Source: Deinobacterium chartae (GTDB taxonomy: Bacteria; Deinococcota; Deinococci; Deinococcales; Deinococcaceae). Taken from it: a stretch of 64,000 bases of DNA. Every line of letters starts with the position of its first letter. Positions within the stretch are counted from its first letter, which is position 1. The stretch covers positions 62,001 through 126,000 of the forward strand of contig NZ_JACHHG010000001.1 in the NCBI RefSeq assembly GCF_014202645.1, read 5' to 3'. Shown here in pieces: positions 1 to 8,523 of the stretch. The notes under the pieces are model-generated. The model was not told the origin of the DNA, made no database searches, and saw nothing but the letters and a program-made list of their open reading frames with translations. The position numbers and the translations under genes are program-made.

Positions 1-198
1 CCGCAGGTCGCAGCGGCCGTGGAGCGCGCGGTCGCCCGCCTCGAGGGCCGTGGTCGCGTCAACCTGCGCCCTTCGGGCACCGAGCCGCTGGTACGCGTGA
101 TGGTCGAAGGCGAGGACCAGCAGGAAATCGAGCGGATCGCTCGCGAAATCGCCGATGTGATCGAAGGAGTGGGCCAACGTGAAACCGAAGCAGGCTGA
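1..198 (+). CDS. glmM: Phosphoglucosamine mutase, C-terminal end (partial)
   Basis: The window opens inside this gene and only the last 65 codons are present. The frame contains the [15 protein letters not shown] stretch, the phosphate-binding loop of domain 4 in the phosphohexomutase family. This form is typical of GlmM, which converts glucosamine-6-phosphate to glucosamine-1-phosphate for UDP-GlcNAc and peptidoglycan synthesis. The catalytic serine domain lies outside the window. The stop codon falls inside the start of rbfA (20-bp overlap), which suggests translational coupling. A close phosphomannomutase is possible, but the loop favours GlmM. Confidence 0.85.
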   Translation, partial: PQVAAAVERAVARLEGRGRVNLRPSGTEPLVRVMVEGEDQQEIERIAREIADVIEGVGQRETEAG

Positions 199-466
199 GA
201 TCGCCGTCGCGCGCACCCTGACTGCGGCCATCGCCGAACTCAAGGACCCGCGCGTTCCGCTGATCGTCACGGTGGAACGGGTGCAGATCAGTCCGGACCT
301 TACCCAGGCCAAGGTGTTCGTGTCCTCCCTGGGCGAGGTCGCTCCGCTGCTCGAGGCGCTGCAGCACGCGCGCGGTCACCTGCAGCGCGAGGTGGCCCGC
401 GCCCTGAACCTGCGCCGCACCCCGGTGCTCGAGTTCCTCGAGGCCGGACAGAGCCCGTTCGCCTGA
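179..466 (+). CDS. rbfA: Ribosome-binding factor A
   Basis: This 95-residue protein has the usual RbfA length and features: an early basic helix ([13 protein letters not shown]), the LKDPRV turn, the [21 protein letters not shown] core of the type II KH fold, and [11 protein letters not shown] near the end. RbfA binds the 30S subunit during late 16S rRNA maturation and cold adaptation. The GTG start at 179 overlaps the end of glmM by 20 bp; no other start gives the full family N-terminus. It is followed 20 bp later by the thioesterase gene, so the three genes are probably co-transcribed. Confidence 0.9.
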   Translation: MKPKQAEIAVARTLTAAIAELKDPRVPLIVTVERVQISPDLTQAKVFVSSLGEVAPLLEALQHARGHLQREVARALNLRRTPVLEFLEAGQSPFA

Positions 467-486
467 GCGGACCAAGGAGCCCCGGT

Positions 487-882
487 TTGAAACAACACAT
501 CACCGCCCTGCGCGTCCGCTACGCCGAAACCGACCAGATGGGCGTGGTCCACCACAGCAACTACGCGGTGTGGTTCGAGATGGCCCGGGTGGAGTTCATG
601 GAAGCCCTGGGTCTGTCCTACCGCGAGGTCGAGCGGCGCGGGGTGTACCTGATGCTCAGCGGCCTCGAGGTAAAGTACCGCCGCGCCGCGCGCTTCGACG
701 ACCGGCTCGAGGTGCGGGTGTGGGTCGAGGACCTGCGCAGCCGCAAGGCCCGCTTCGCCTACGAGGTGACCCGCCAGGGCAGCGGCGAGGTGATTGCGAC
801 GGGCGCGACCGAGCACATCGCCACCGACTTCGAGTACCGCCTGGTGTCGATGCCGCAGGACCTGCTCGACCTGTTCCACTAG
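487..882 (+). CDS. Acyl-CoA thioesterase, YbgC/FadM hot-dog family
   Basis: This 131-residue single hot-dog-domain protein opens with VRYAETDQMGVVHHSNY, the 4-hydroxybenzoyl-CoA thioesterase active-site region (catalytic Asp in TDQMG, then the helix with WFEMARVEFM). Members hydrolyse acyl-CoA or acyl-ACP thioesters in the cytosol; chain specificity cannot be read from sequence. The start is TTG at 487, preceded by AAGGAGCCCCGG, a good SD. No ATG lies upstream of the conserved region. A strong hairpin follows the stop. Confidence 0.85.
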   Translation: MKQHITALRVRYAETDQMGVVHHSNYAVWFEMARVEFMEALGLSYREVERRGVYLMLSGLEVKYRRAARFDDRLEVRVWVEDLRSRKARFAYEVTRQGSGEVIATGATEHIATDFEYRLVSMPQDLLDLFH

Positions 883-893
883 GTTCAGAGCCT

Positions 894-933
894 GCGCGGA
901 GCGGGACTGGCCATAGCCAGTCCCGCTCCGCGC
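894..933. terminator. Bidirectional terminator hairpin
   Basis: A perfect 18-bp inverted repeat (894-911 with 916-933, loop CATA) sits between the thioesterase stop and the stop of the convergent oxidoreductase. It is followed by GTTTGCG rather than a clean T-run, so it may act in either direction. It marks the end of both transcription units. Confidence 0.7.
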
Positions 934-942
934 GTTTGCGCT

Positions 943-2292
943 TTAGTCCTCCAGGAGTTGCCGCGCCAGCGTGGGCAGCCCCTCGGCGTAGGTGGGATGA
1001 ATGTGCTGCGCGGCCTCAAGGGCGCGCCAGGTCGAGCCCGCCTCCATGTGGGCCAGCACGGTGTGCACCACCTCGGCGGCCTCGGGTCCGACCAGCGTGG
1101 CCCCCAGGATGCGGTCGCTGCCGCGCTCGACCAGCAGCCCGTAGAAGCCGCTCTCCTGCCCGAACTCGTGCGCACGAGCCACGTCTGAGACCTCGAGGGT
1201 GACGCTGCGGGCGTCGAGGCCCTGTTCGCGTGCCTGCTGCTCGTCGAGGCCCACCCGGCCCACCTGCGGGTCGGTGAACACGGCGTAGCCCAGCACCCGG
1301 TCGTCGCGGCTGCGCGTGCGGCCCTCCAGGGCGTCGAGCACCCGGCGGTGGTCTTCCCAGGCGACGTGCGTAAAGGGCGGCTGACCTGCCGCGTCCCCGA
1401 TCACGTAAACGCCCTCGGCGGCACGCAGCCGGGCATCCGCCCTCACGTAGCCCCGCGCGTCGGTCTCGATGCCCGCCGCGGACAGGTTCAGAGCTCCGGT
1501 GTTCGGGCGCTGCCCGGTCGCTACCAGCAGCAGGTCAGCCTCGAGCACCCTGCCGCTTTCGAGCTCGAGTTGCAGGGTTTCTCCCACACGGCCAACCCGC
1601 TGCGCCCGGGCTCCCAGGTGAAAGTGCACGCCGTCCGCCTCGAGGGCCCGCCGCAGCGTTTCGCCCACGCGCGCCGCCTCGCGCGCCAGCACGCGTTGGC
1701 CCGGCTCGATGATGTGAACCTCGGACCCCAGCCGCGCCAGCCCCTGACCGAGCTCGAGGCCGATGTAGCCGCCGCCCAGCACCAGCGTGCGCCGGGGGAG
1801 TGCCTCGAGGTCCCAGAAGTCCAAGTAGGTGCGGTAGGGAACTGCCTGCAGGCCCTCTAGATCGGGCAGGGCAGGGGCGGACCCGGTGTTGATGATGACC
1901 GTGCGGGCCTCGAAGCTGTGCCCACCGCCGCTGACCCGCCGTGCGCCCTCGAAGCGGGCCTCGGCGTGGATGATGCGTACCCCGGCCTTCTCGAGGCGCT
2001 GCCGGACGTGCGCGCTGGATTGCTCGGCCATTTGGCGGACCCGGTGCATGACGGCCGCAAAGTCTACCCGGATCTCGGCGTTCACGCCGAGCCGGGCGGC
2101 CTGCCTGGCCCGCCCGGCGGCGTGAGCGGCCCCCAGGAAGGCCTTCGAGGGGGTGCAGCCGTAATTGACGCACGAGCCGCCGAGGCGCGCACGTTCAAAC
2201 AGCACCACCCGCTGCCCCCGTTCCGCCAGGGCAGTGGCCAGCGGAACTCCGCCCTGACCGCTCCCGATGATGATCACGTCCACGGTCTGCAT
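943..2292 (-). CDS. FAD-dependent pyridine nucleotide-disulfide oxidoreductase (MerA/Lpd-like)
   Basis: This 449-residue flavoprotein of the class I family has an N-terminal FAD-binding GSGQGGVPLA loop and the redox-active pair in GGSCVNYGCTPSKA (CxxxxC). It also has an NAD(P)H-binding GGGYIGLELGQ Rossmann motif in the middle, the second FAD motif VIGDAAG, and a dimerisation domain ending in HIHPTYAEGLPTLAR, which carries the catalytic His-Pro. It probably moves electrons from NAD(P)H to a disulfide or quinone-like acceptor. There is no N-terminal heavy-metal domain and no terminal Cys pair, so a true mercuric reductase is less likely. It does not sit with 2-oxoacid dehydrogenase genes, so a dedicated Lpd is also unlikely. 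It has no SD and appears to be leaderless. Confidence 0.85.
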   Translation of the reverse strand: MQTVDVIIIGSGQGGVPLATALAERGQRVVLFERARLGGSCVNYGCTPSKAFLGAAHAAGRARQAARLGVNAEIRVDFAAVMHRVRQMAEQSSAHVRQRLEKAGVRIIHAEARFEGARRVSGGGHSFEARTVIINTGSAPALPDLEGLQAVPYRTYLDFWDLEALPRRTLVLGGGYIGLELGQGLARLGSEVHIIEPGQRVLAREAARVGETLRRALEADGVHFHLGARAQRVGRVGETLQLELESGRVLEADLLLVATGQRPNTGALNLSAAGIETDARGYVRADARLRAAEGVYVIGDAAGQPPFTHVAWEDHRRVLDALEGRTRSRDDRVLGYAVFTDPQVGRVGLDEQQAREQGLDARSVTLEVSDVARAHEFGQESGFYGLLVERGSDRILGATLVGPEAAEVVHTVLAHMEAGSTWRALEAAQHIHPTYAEGLPTLARQLLED

Positions 2293-2298
2293 GCACTT

Positions 2299-2304
2299 AC
2301 CCTA
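2299..2304 (-). promoter_or_regulatory. Leaderless promoter -10 box of the oxidoreductase gene
   Basis: On the minus strand TAGGGT ends 6 nt before the ATG at 2292 and there is no SD. This TANNNT-to-start spacing is characteristic of leaderless transcripts in Deinococcus. I see no good -35 box. Confidence 0.45.
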
Positions 2305-2469
2305 ACCCAGCCACCGCTCATTCTTTGATAAGATCCCTGCTGGTTGTTTCGTAATACGACAGTATGTTTGACAGGAACGTGTGCCTTCAGTGCGGGTCCT
2401 GGCCTTCTGAACGTGGAGATGACACAACCATGTAAATATCCTAAAGCTGTCTCTAGGAGGACACCCGCT

Positions 2470-5400
2470 ATGCAAAAACGCTTGGTATGGATTGCTATCA
2501 CCGCGTCCTTGGCGTCATGCGCCCAGCAGCCCATCAGCCCAAACGCCGACGTCAAGCTCACCCTCAACGGCACCCTCAGCGGCGTGCAGCGGGTAACCGT
2601 CAGCGTCAGCGGCCCGGAAAGCCGCACGCTCGAGGCCAAGGTGGACGGTGGCCGCTACACCGTTGACCTCAAAGGCCTCAAGAAGGGCACTTACACCGTC
2701 ACCGCCCGCGCCTGGGACGGTCCGACCGACAACGACATCGTGCTGTACCGCGCCCAGGGCCAGATGGACCTCGAGGGTGGCACCCGCAGCCTGACCTTCG
2801 AGCGCGCCAAGGGCAAGGTCAACCTCGAGGTCGAGGGCCTGGACGAGACCAACACCCTCAAGACCTACCTCGGGAACAACCCCCAGCCGCTCTCGCTGGG
2901 TGCTGCGAAGCTCTCGGCTACGGCCAAGAACCTGGCTTTTGACCTCGAGACCGGCCGTAACCTGGTGCTGCGCCTCGAGGAAGTGGACGCCAGCGGCAAG
3001 GTCGTGGCGCGTGCCACGAGCAACGCCTTTAACCTCTCGGATGGCGGCACCACCCTCCGCCTGACCCTGCAGGACCTGCCGCCCGAGAACGAGATCCAAG
3101 ACCCCACGGCTCCGCTCATCAGCGGCCCCCAGAACCCCAGGGCCGGCAGCGAGAGCGAGTACACCTTCACCCTCGAGGACCCCAACGCCTCCGAGGCCGT
3201 GACCCTCAAGGCCCTCGAGGTCGCCTGGGGCGACGGCAGCACCAGCACCGAGGTGCTGAGCGGCAAGAGCCAGACCGTCAAGCTCAAGCACACCTGGGTC
3301 ACCGAGGGCACACGCACCCTCACCGCCAAGGTGTTTAACAGCGAGGGCCGCAGCGCCCAGGCGCAGTACACGGTGAAAGTCTCGACCACCCCCAACCCCG
3401 ACCCTGACACCCTTCCTGCCGTGCCGGTCATCACCGGTGCGGACAGCGTGCAGGCCACCGAGCCCTACAGCCTGCAGGTCGACGTGTCCAGCCCGGTGGC
3501 CCTCAAGGAACTCGAGGTGAACTGGGACGACGGCACCGCCCCCGAAATCATCCCGCTCGAGGGCCTGCAGGCCAGCAAGACCCTGAGCCACACCTACGCG
3601 GCGGGTCAGGTGGGCACGCGCACCATCCGCGTGACGGTGCGCAACACCCAGAACCAGGAAAACAGCGGCACCAAGGCCATCACGGTGAACGCTGCCCCCA
3701 TCGACTGCCCGGCTCCGACCGGTACGGTCAGGAACATCGGAGAGATTCAGGGCACCGGGGCCACCAGCCCTCTGGTGAACGAGCGCGTGATGGTGCGCGG
3801 TGTGGTGACCGCCAACCATCAGGCGGGCCTGTCCGGTTTCTTCATCCAGGAGATCGCGCCGGACGGCAACGAAGAGACCAGCGACGGCCTGTTCGTTTAC
3901 ACCGCCTCGGCCCCTCTGGCGGTCGAGGTGGGTCAGATCGTTCAGCTGAGCGGCGTGGTCAACGAGTACAAAGGTAACTCCGACGCGCTCCCCGGCACCT
4001 CCACGCAGCTGACCAGCATCAGTGACTTTGCCAAGTGCAACGGCACGCTCAACGTCACCCCGGTAGAGATCAACCTGCCGCTCAACGGTCCTGAGCAGCT
4101 CGAGAAGTACGAGAACATGCTGGTGACCTTCCCGCAGGCCCTGACCGTCACCGAGGTCTACCAGCTGGGGCAGTTCGGCACCGTGGCCCTGTCGGTGGGC
4201 GGACGCCAGTACCACCCCAACAACGGCAACGTCCCGGCGAGCCGCGAGGAGAACCTGCGCCGCCGGATCCTGCTGGACGACGCCAGCAACAAGCAGAACC
4301 CCAACCCGATTCCTTACCTGTCCGGCGAGGGGGACAACCGCACGCGCCGTATCGGTGACGTGGCCACGGGCGTGACCGGCGTGCTGGGCTACAGCTTCGA
4401 CGCCTTCCGGGTCCAGCCGACCCAGCCCGTCGCCTTCCAAGAGGGCGACAGCCCGCGCACCGTCGCGCCCGAAGCGGTGAACGGACGCCTCAAGGTTGCC
4501 AGCTTCAACGTGCTGAACTACTTCACCACCTTCGGTAGCCGTGGTGCTCGCAACGACACCGAATTCCAGCGTCAGCGGACCAAGATCATCGAGGCGCTGT
4601 ACGCCATCGATGCGGACGTCGTCGGACTGATCGAGATGGAGAACAACGGCGGTGTGGCGGTCCAGAACCTGGTAGACGGGCTCAACGCCAAGTACGGCAA
4701 CGCTCCGTACACCTACGTCCAGACCGGCGTGACCAAGCCGCAGGGTGCCAGCGGCGACGTGATCACCAACGCGATCATCTACAAGAAAACGGCCGTGAAG
4801 CCGGTGGGTACGCCCTGGATCGACACCAACCCGGTGCACAACCGTCCGGTCGTCGGCCAGACCTTCCAGGAGATCGAGGGCAGCGGCGTCTTTACCCTGC
4901 TGGTCAACCACTTCAAGTCCAAGCGCTGCGACGGCAACCCGACCGGCGGTGACGCCGAGACGGACGAAGGCTGCTACAGCGCCACCCGCGTCCAGCAGGC
5001 CCAGGCGCTGCTGAACTTCATCGGCAAGGTCCAGGCGGAATCGGGAGACAACGACGTTCTGGCGATGGGTGACTTCAACGCCTACGAACTCGAGGCCCCG
5101 ATCAAAGCCCTGCGCGGCACCCTGACCGGTCTCGACCTGCGCGTGCCCGCCACCGACCGCTACTCTTACGTGTACGACGGCGAGTCCGGCTACCTCGACC
5201 ACGCCATGGGCACCTCGAGCATCGTGGCCAGCGTGACCGGCGTGACCCAGTGGCACATCAACTCCAACGAGCCGCGTGCCCTGCAGTACACCAACTCCCG
5301 CTACAGCAGCGACAACACCTACGCGCCCACGCCTTACGCCTCGTCCGACCACGACCCGATCATCGTGGGCCTGAACTTGCAGCCCGACCCGGTTCGCTCC

Positions 5401-6186
5401 GCCGCCCCCCGCGTCGTGCTGAGCGGTGACGCCAACGTGCTGCAGAACACCGCCTACGCCCTGGGTATCGAGGTGCAGCCGGACACCGGACGCACCATCA
5501 CCGACCTCAAGGTGAAGTGGACCGCCCAGGCGGCGTTCGAGACGCTCGCGCCCAACACGACCAGCGCAACTCGCACCTACACCGAGCCGGGCAACTACAC
5601 CATCACCGTGCAGGCCACCGACGATGCCGGCAGGACCGGTGAGAGCACCAAGACCGTGACCGTCACCTCGAGCGGCGGCGGTAGCGGTGCCGATCTGTTC
5701 TTCTCCGAGTACATCGAGGGCAGCAGCAGCAACAAGGCCCTCGAGATCTACAACCCCACCGCTTCGAGCGTTGACCTGAACGGCTACCGCGTGGAGCTCT
5801 ATACCAACGGCAGTACCAGCGTGCAGAATGCGCTCAACCTGAGCGGCACCCTGCCTGCGGGCGGCACCGTGGTGATCTACAACTCGAGCTTCACCGCCAC
5901 CAGCAAGGACAAGGGCAGCGTCAACGTGGACTCCAACGTCACCTTCTTCAACGGGGATGACGCGCTGGTGCTCAAGAAGAACGATGTGATCATCGACCGC
6001 ATCGGCCGCGTGGGTGAGCGTCCCAACGGCGCCTGGACCGGCGGCGGCCTCTCCACCCAGGACCGCACCCTGCGCCGCAAGGCCTCGGTCACCCAGGGCG
6101 ACCCCAACGCAACTGCCACCTTCGATCCCTCGGTCGAGTGGGACGGCTATCCCATCGACTCGGTTGACAACCTCGGCCAGCGCTGA
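2470..6186 (+). CDS. Secreted multidomain nuclease lipoprotein (ExeM/NucH type)
   Basis: I chose ATG 2470 because AGGAGG lies 9 nt upstream and the protein then begins with a lipoprotein signal ending ITASLASC. The 1238-residue protein has several domains. First come beta-rich N-terminal regions with two PKD-like repeats (about residues 215-415). Next is an OB-fold-like domain (about 420-670, NIGEIQGTG...VMVRGVVTA) typical of ExeM/NucH nucleases. An endonuclease/exonuclease/phosphatase domain follows (about 675-965) with its usual catalytic motifs: FNVLNYF, IEMENNG, VNHFKSK, GDFNAYE and SSDHDPI. A third PKD-like domain and a C-terminal lamin-tail domain (about 1075 on, FFSEYIEGSSSNKALEIYN) complete it. 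It probably degrades extracellular DNA at the cell surface, for nutrients or matrix turnover. A clean terminator follows. Confidence 0.88.
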   Translation: MQKRLVWIAITASLASCAQQPISPNADVKLTLNGTLSGVQRVTVSVSGPESRTLEAKVDGGRYTVDLKGLKKGTYTVTARAWDGPTDNDIVLYRAQGQMDLEGGTRSLTFERAKGKVNLEVEGLDETNTLKTYLGNNPQPLSLGAAKLSATAKNLAFDLETGRNLVLRLEEVDASGKVVARATSNAFNLSDGGTTLRLTLQDLPPENEIQDPTAPLISGPQNPRAGSESEYTFTLEDPNASEAVTLKALEVAWGDGSTSTEVLSGKSQTVKLKHTWVTEGTRTLTAKVFNSEGRSAQAQYTVKVSTTPNPDPDTLPAVPVITGADSVQATEPYSLQVDVSSPVALKELEVNWDDGTAPEIIPLEGLQASKTLSHTYAAGQVGTRTIRVTVRNTQNQENSGTKAITVNAAPIDCPAPTGTVRNIGEIQGTGATSPLVNERVMVRGVVTANHQAGLSGFFIQEIAPDGNEETSDGLFVYTASAPLAVEVGQIVQLSGVVNEYKGNSDALPGTSTQLTSISDFAKCNGTLNVTPVEINLPLNGPEQLEKYENMLVTFPQALTVTEVYQLGQFGTVALSVGGRQYHPNNGNVPASREENLRRRILLDDASNKQNPNPIPYLSGEGDNRTRRIGDVATGVTGVLGYSFDAFRVQPTQPVAFQEGDSPRTVAPEAVNGRLKVASFNVLNYFTTFGSRGARNDTEFQRQRTKIIEALYAIDADVVGLIEMENNGGVAVQNLVDGLNAKYGNAPYTYVQTGVTKPQGASGDVITNAIIYKKTAVKPVGTPWIDTNPVHNRPVVGQTFQEIEGSGVFTLLVNHFKSKRCDGNPTGGDAETDEGCYSATRVQQAQALLNFIGKVQAESGDNDVLAMGDFNAYELEAPIKALRGTLTGLDLRVPATDRYSYVYDGESGYLDHAMGTSSIVASVTGVTQWHINSNEPRALQYTNSRYSSDNTYAPTPYASSDHDPIIVGLNLQPDPVRSAAPRVVLSGDANVLQNTAYALGIEVQPDTGRTITDLKVKWTAQAAFETLAPNTTSATRTYTEPGNYTITVQATDDAGRTGESTKTVTVTSSGGGSGADLFFSEYIEGSSSNKALEIYNPTASSVDLNGYRVELYTNGSTSVQNALNLSGTLPAGGTVVIYNSSFTATSKDKGSVNVDSNVTFFNGDDALVLKKNDVIIDRIGRVGERPNGAWTGGGLSTQDRTLRRKASVTQGDPNATATFDPSVEWDGYPIDSVDNLGQR

Positions 6187-6197
6187 GCTTTCCAACC

Positions 6198-6231
6198 AAG
6201 CAGGAGCCCCCTCAAGGGGGCTCCTGCTTTT
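6198..6231 (+). terminator. Rho-independent terminator of the nuclease gene
   Basis: A 14-bp perfect stem (6198-6211 with 6216-6229, loop TCAA) ends in a TTTT run. It lies 12 bp after the nuclease stop codon. Confidence 0.9.
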
Positions 6232-6364
6232 GGGTGGGAGCGCTGCGGGCCGGTTCACGGAGTCGTTGGCGCTGTGGGGCGGCCGCCTTCCTCGAGGGGA
6301 AAGCCGCGTTTCCGGTGGGAAGGACCAGAGTGCTCCGGAAATTCGGGTGTTTGCTGTGGGAGAA

Positions 6365-6394
6365 CTGGCATTCAGGGTGTCCGAGGTGTAGACT
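6365..6394 (+). promoter_or_regulatory. Putative azgA promoter
   Basis: CTGGCA (6365-6370, 4 of 6 matches to -35) is separated by 18 bp from TAGACT (6389-6394), which is preceded by TG as in extended -10 promoters. Transcription would begin near 6401, immediately before the two leader hairpins. The rest of the 293-bp spacer (6232-6364) shows no gene. Confidence 0.4.
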
Positions 6395-6406
6395 TCTTTG
6401 CGGTGT

Positions 6407-6460
6407 GGGCCGCGTGAGGCCCCATCACGTGATCCACGTTGTCCGCCGCGTGAGGCGGGC
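6407..6460 (+). promoter_or_regulatory. Two-hairpin 5' leader with identical GCGUGA loops
   Basis: Hairpin 1 is 6407-6411 paired with 6418-6422; hairpin 2 is 6441-6447 paired with 6454-6460. Both present the same six-base loop GCGTGA (6412-6417 and 6448-6453) on stems of different sequence. The linker carries TCACG (6425-6429) inside the palindrome ATCACGTGAT, complementary to CGTGA of either loop, so alternative pseudoknots are possible. The purine permease SD (GAGGAGAG, about 6464-6471) follows directly. I do not recognise a named riboswitch class. A tandem protein-binding site is the alternative. Confidence 0.45.
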
Positions 6461-6479
6461 CGAGAGGAGAGTAGAAAAC

Positions 6480-7850
6480 ATGCAGAGTGCTGCGACGCCC
6501 GGGTTCCTGGAGCGCTACTTCGGCATTGCCGCCAGCGGCTCCACGGTGGGCCGCGAAATTCGTGCAGGACTGACGACCTTCTTGACCATGTCGTACATCC
6601 TGTTCGTCAACCCTGACATTCTCAGCCAGGCGATCCGGGTTCCCAATGCCTTCGCCCAGCTGCTGTTCGCGACGGCCATCGCTGCCGCCATCGGCTCGAT
6701 CATGATGGGCTTAGTCGCCAGGTATCCGTTTGCGCTGGCTCCGGGCATGGGGCTCAACGCCTACTTTGCCTTTTCGGTGGTCATCGGGCAGGGCGTGCCC
6801 TGGCAGGTGGCACTCGGTGCTGTGTTCATCGAGGGTCTGCTGTTTTTGGCCCTCTCGTTCGGCGGCATCCGTCAGGCCATCATCACCTCGCTGCCCAACA
6901 ACCTCAAGTTCGCGACCTCCGCCGGTATCGGGCTGTTTCTGGCCATCATCGGCCTCAAGAACGCCGGCATCGTGGTGGATAATCCCTCCACCCTGGTCGC
7001 ACTCGGCGCGCTGACCACGCCCAGCGTGCTGATTGCGCTGTTCGGCCTGCTGGTCACGGCGGTGCTGATGGTGCGCCGCGTGCCGGGTGCGATCCTGTTC
7101 GGCATCGTTGGTGCCACCCTGCTGGCCATCATCACCCGCGCGCCGGTGTACGCCGGTCCCGAAGGCAAGATGGTGGCGTTTGCCGGTTTAAACGGCTCTC
7201 CGGTCCAGCTGCCGGTGTTCCCCACCGACCTGTTCCTGGCCATGGACCTCCAGGGTGCTCTGGGCCTGGGCATTTTGGGCATCGTGTTCACTTTTTTGTT
7301 TGTGAGCATCTTTGATACCGCCGGAACGCTGGTGGGCCTGTCGGCCAAGGCCGGATACCTCGACGAGAAGGGCAACCTGCCGCGTGCGAACCAGGCCTTC
7401 GCAACCGACGCGATCGCGACTTCGGCCGGTGCTGCTTTTGGGACCTCGACCACCACCGCCTATGTCGAGTCGGCCTCGGGCATCGAAGAAGGCGGACGCA
7501 CCGGCCTCACCGCCGTGGTGGTGGGCGTGCTGTTCCTGCTGGCCCTCTTCCTGTGGCCGCTGGCCGCCGCCGTGCCGAGCGCCGCGACCGCCCCGGCGCT
7601 GATCCTGGTCGGCGCGCTGATGGCCTCGAACCTGCGCCTGATCGAATGGGACGACTACGCCGACGCGATCCCGGCCTTCTTGACCGTCGCCCTCATGCCG
7701 CTGACCTACTCGATCGCCAACGGCATCTCTTTTGGCATCATCTCGTACGCCGCGATCCGGCTGTTCAGCGGGCGCGGACGTCAGGTGCACTGGGTGATGT
7801 ACCTGCTGGCCGCGCTGCTGCTGGTCCGCTACATCTGGTTCGCCGAGTAG
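6480..7850 (+). CDS. Purine (guanine/hypoxanthine/xanthine) permease, AzgA-like NCS2 family
   Basis: I placed the start at ATG 6480 because GAGGAGAG precedes it and upstream codons are non-conserved. The 456-residue protein begins FLERYFGI and GREIRAGLTTFLTMSYILFVNP, the hallmark of AzgA/PbuG purine:H+ symporters. It continues with about a dozen hydrophobic segments and conserved stretches such as PGMGLNAYFAFSV, SIFDTAGTLVGLS and GTSTTTAYVESASGIEEGGRTG. It imports purine bases across the inner membrane. The next gene, xpt, would convert imported xanthine to XMP, so the pair forms a salvage unit. Exact base specificity is not readable from sequence. The unusual leader may regulate it. Confidence 0.9.
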   Translation: MQSAATPGFLERYFGIAASGSTVGREIRAGLTTFLTMSYILFVNPDILSQAIRVPNAFAQLLFATAIAAAIGSIMMGLVARYPFALAPGMGLNAYFAFSVVIGQGVPWQVALGAVFIEGLLFLALSFGGIRQAIITSLPNNLKFATSAGIGLFLAIIGLKNAGIVVDNPSTLVALGALTTPSVLIALFGLLVTAVLMVRRVPGAILFGIVGATLLAIITRAPVYAGPEGKMVAFAGLNGSPVQLPVFPTDLFLAMDLQGALGLGILGIVFTFLFVSIFDTAGTLVGLSAKAGYLDEKGNLPRANQAFATDAIATSAGAAFGTSTTTAYVESASGIEEGGRTGLTAVVVGVLFLLALFLWPLAAAVPSAATAPALILVGALMASNLRLIEWDDYADAIPAFLTVALMPLTYSIANGISFGIISYAAIRLFSGRGRQVHWVMYLLAALLLVRYIWFAE

Positions 7851-7862
7851 GGTTTTCCCGGT

Positions 7863-7890
7863 CGGGGCCGCATGACAGCGGCCCCGTTTT
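7863..7890 (+). terminator. Terminator or attenuator between azgA-like gene and xpt
   Basis: A 9-bp GC-rich stem (7863-7871 with 7878-7886, loop ATGACA) is followed by TTTT. It lies 12 bp after the permease stop and 20 bp before the xpt start. It should reduce read-through into xpt, or leave xpt dependent on partial termination. Confidence 0.7.
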
Positions 7891-7910
7891 GCATGCTATG
7901 AGGAGAGCGC

Positions 7911-8495
7911 ATGAACGAACTGGCCGAACGCATCCGCCTCGAGGGGCAGGTCCTGCCCGGCGGCATCCTGAAAGTAGACGGTTTCGTGAACCACCAGCTG
8001 GACCCCCGGCTCACCCTCGAGGCCGGACAGGCATTTGCGCGCCGCTTTCGCGCGGCCGGGGTCTCGGACGTGACCCGGGTGCTCACCGCCGAGGTGAGCG
8101 GCATCGCGCCGGCGCTGGCGACCGCCGCCGCGCTGGGCGTACCGGTGGTGTACGCCCGCAAGAAGCGCCCGCTGACCATGACCGGCGCGGTGTACTCGGC
8201 GCGGGCCGTGTCGCGCACCAAGGGCGGCGAGGTGGAACTGTCGGTGTCCGCCGATTACCTGCGCCCCGGCGAGCGGGTGCTGATCATCGATGACTTCCTG
8301 GCCTCGGGCAAGACCCTGCTGGCCTTGGCCGAGATCGTGCGCGCCGCCGGAGCGCAACTGGTGGGCGTGGGCTGCCTGATCGAGAAGGCTTTCGAGGATG
8401 GCCGTGCGCGCCTGGCCCCGCTGGGCGTGCCGGTGCTGAGCCTCGCGGTGATCGAGCGCATGGATGAAGCCACCCTCGAGGTGCGCCCCGGATGA
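7911..8495 (+). CDS. xpt: Xanthine phosphoribosyltransferase
   Basis: This 194-residue type I phosphoribosyltransferase matches the Xpt subfamily in length and pattern. It has an N-terminal [11 protein letters not shown] stretch, an internal [10 protein letters not shown] loop, and the PRPP-binding signature [13 protein letters not shown]. It transfers ribose-5-phosphate from PRPP to xanthine, giving XMP. The start ATG is preceded by ATGAGGAGAGC, a good SD. It lies 60 bp after the permease gene, with a hairpin between. Function is well supported; the degree of co-expression with the permease is uncertain. Confidence 0.92.
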   Translation: MNELAERIRLEGQVLPGGILKVDGFVNHQLDPRLTLEAGQAFARRFRAAGVSDVTRVLTAEVSGIAPALATAAALGVPVVYARKKRPLTMTGAVYSARAVSRTKGGEVELSVSADYLRPGERVLIIDDFLASGKTLLALAEIVRAAGAQLVGVGCLIEKAFEDGRARLAPLGVPVLSLAVIERMDEATLEVRPG

Positions 8496-8523
8496 GCGTG
8501 AAGACGACCCCGAGGGCGGGTTG

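Noticed and set aside
943-2292. Mercuric reductase (MerA)
   Set aside because: The protein lacks the heavy-metal-associated N-terminal domain and the C-terminal vicinal Cys pair; no mer genes are nearby.
2515-6258. Minus-strand ORF of 1247 codons antisense to the nuclease gene
   Set aside because: It has no known motif, no ribosome site and low-complexity Gly/Val/Ala/Arg composition typical of shadows opposite GC-rich genes. The plus-strand frame has clear nuclease motifs.
6300-6480. Guanine-type purine riboswitch upstream of the purine permease
   Set aside because: The three-way-junction core with its conserved loop-loop pairs was not found; only the two-hairpin element is present.
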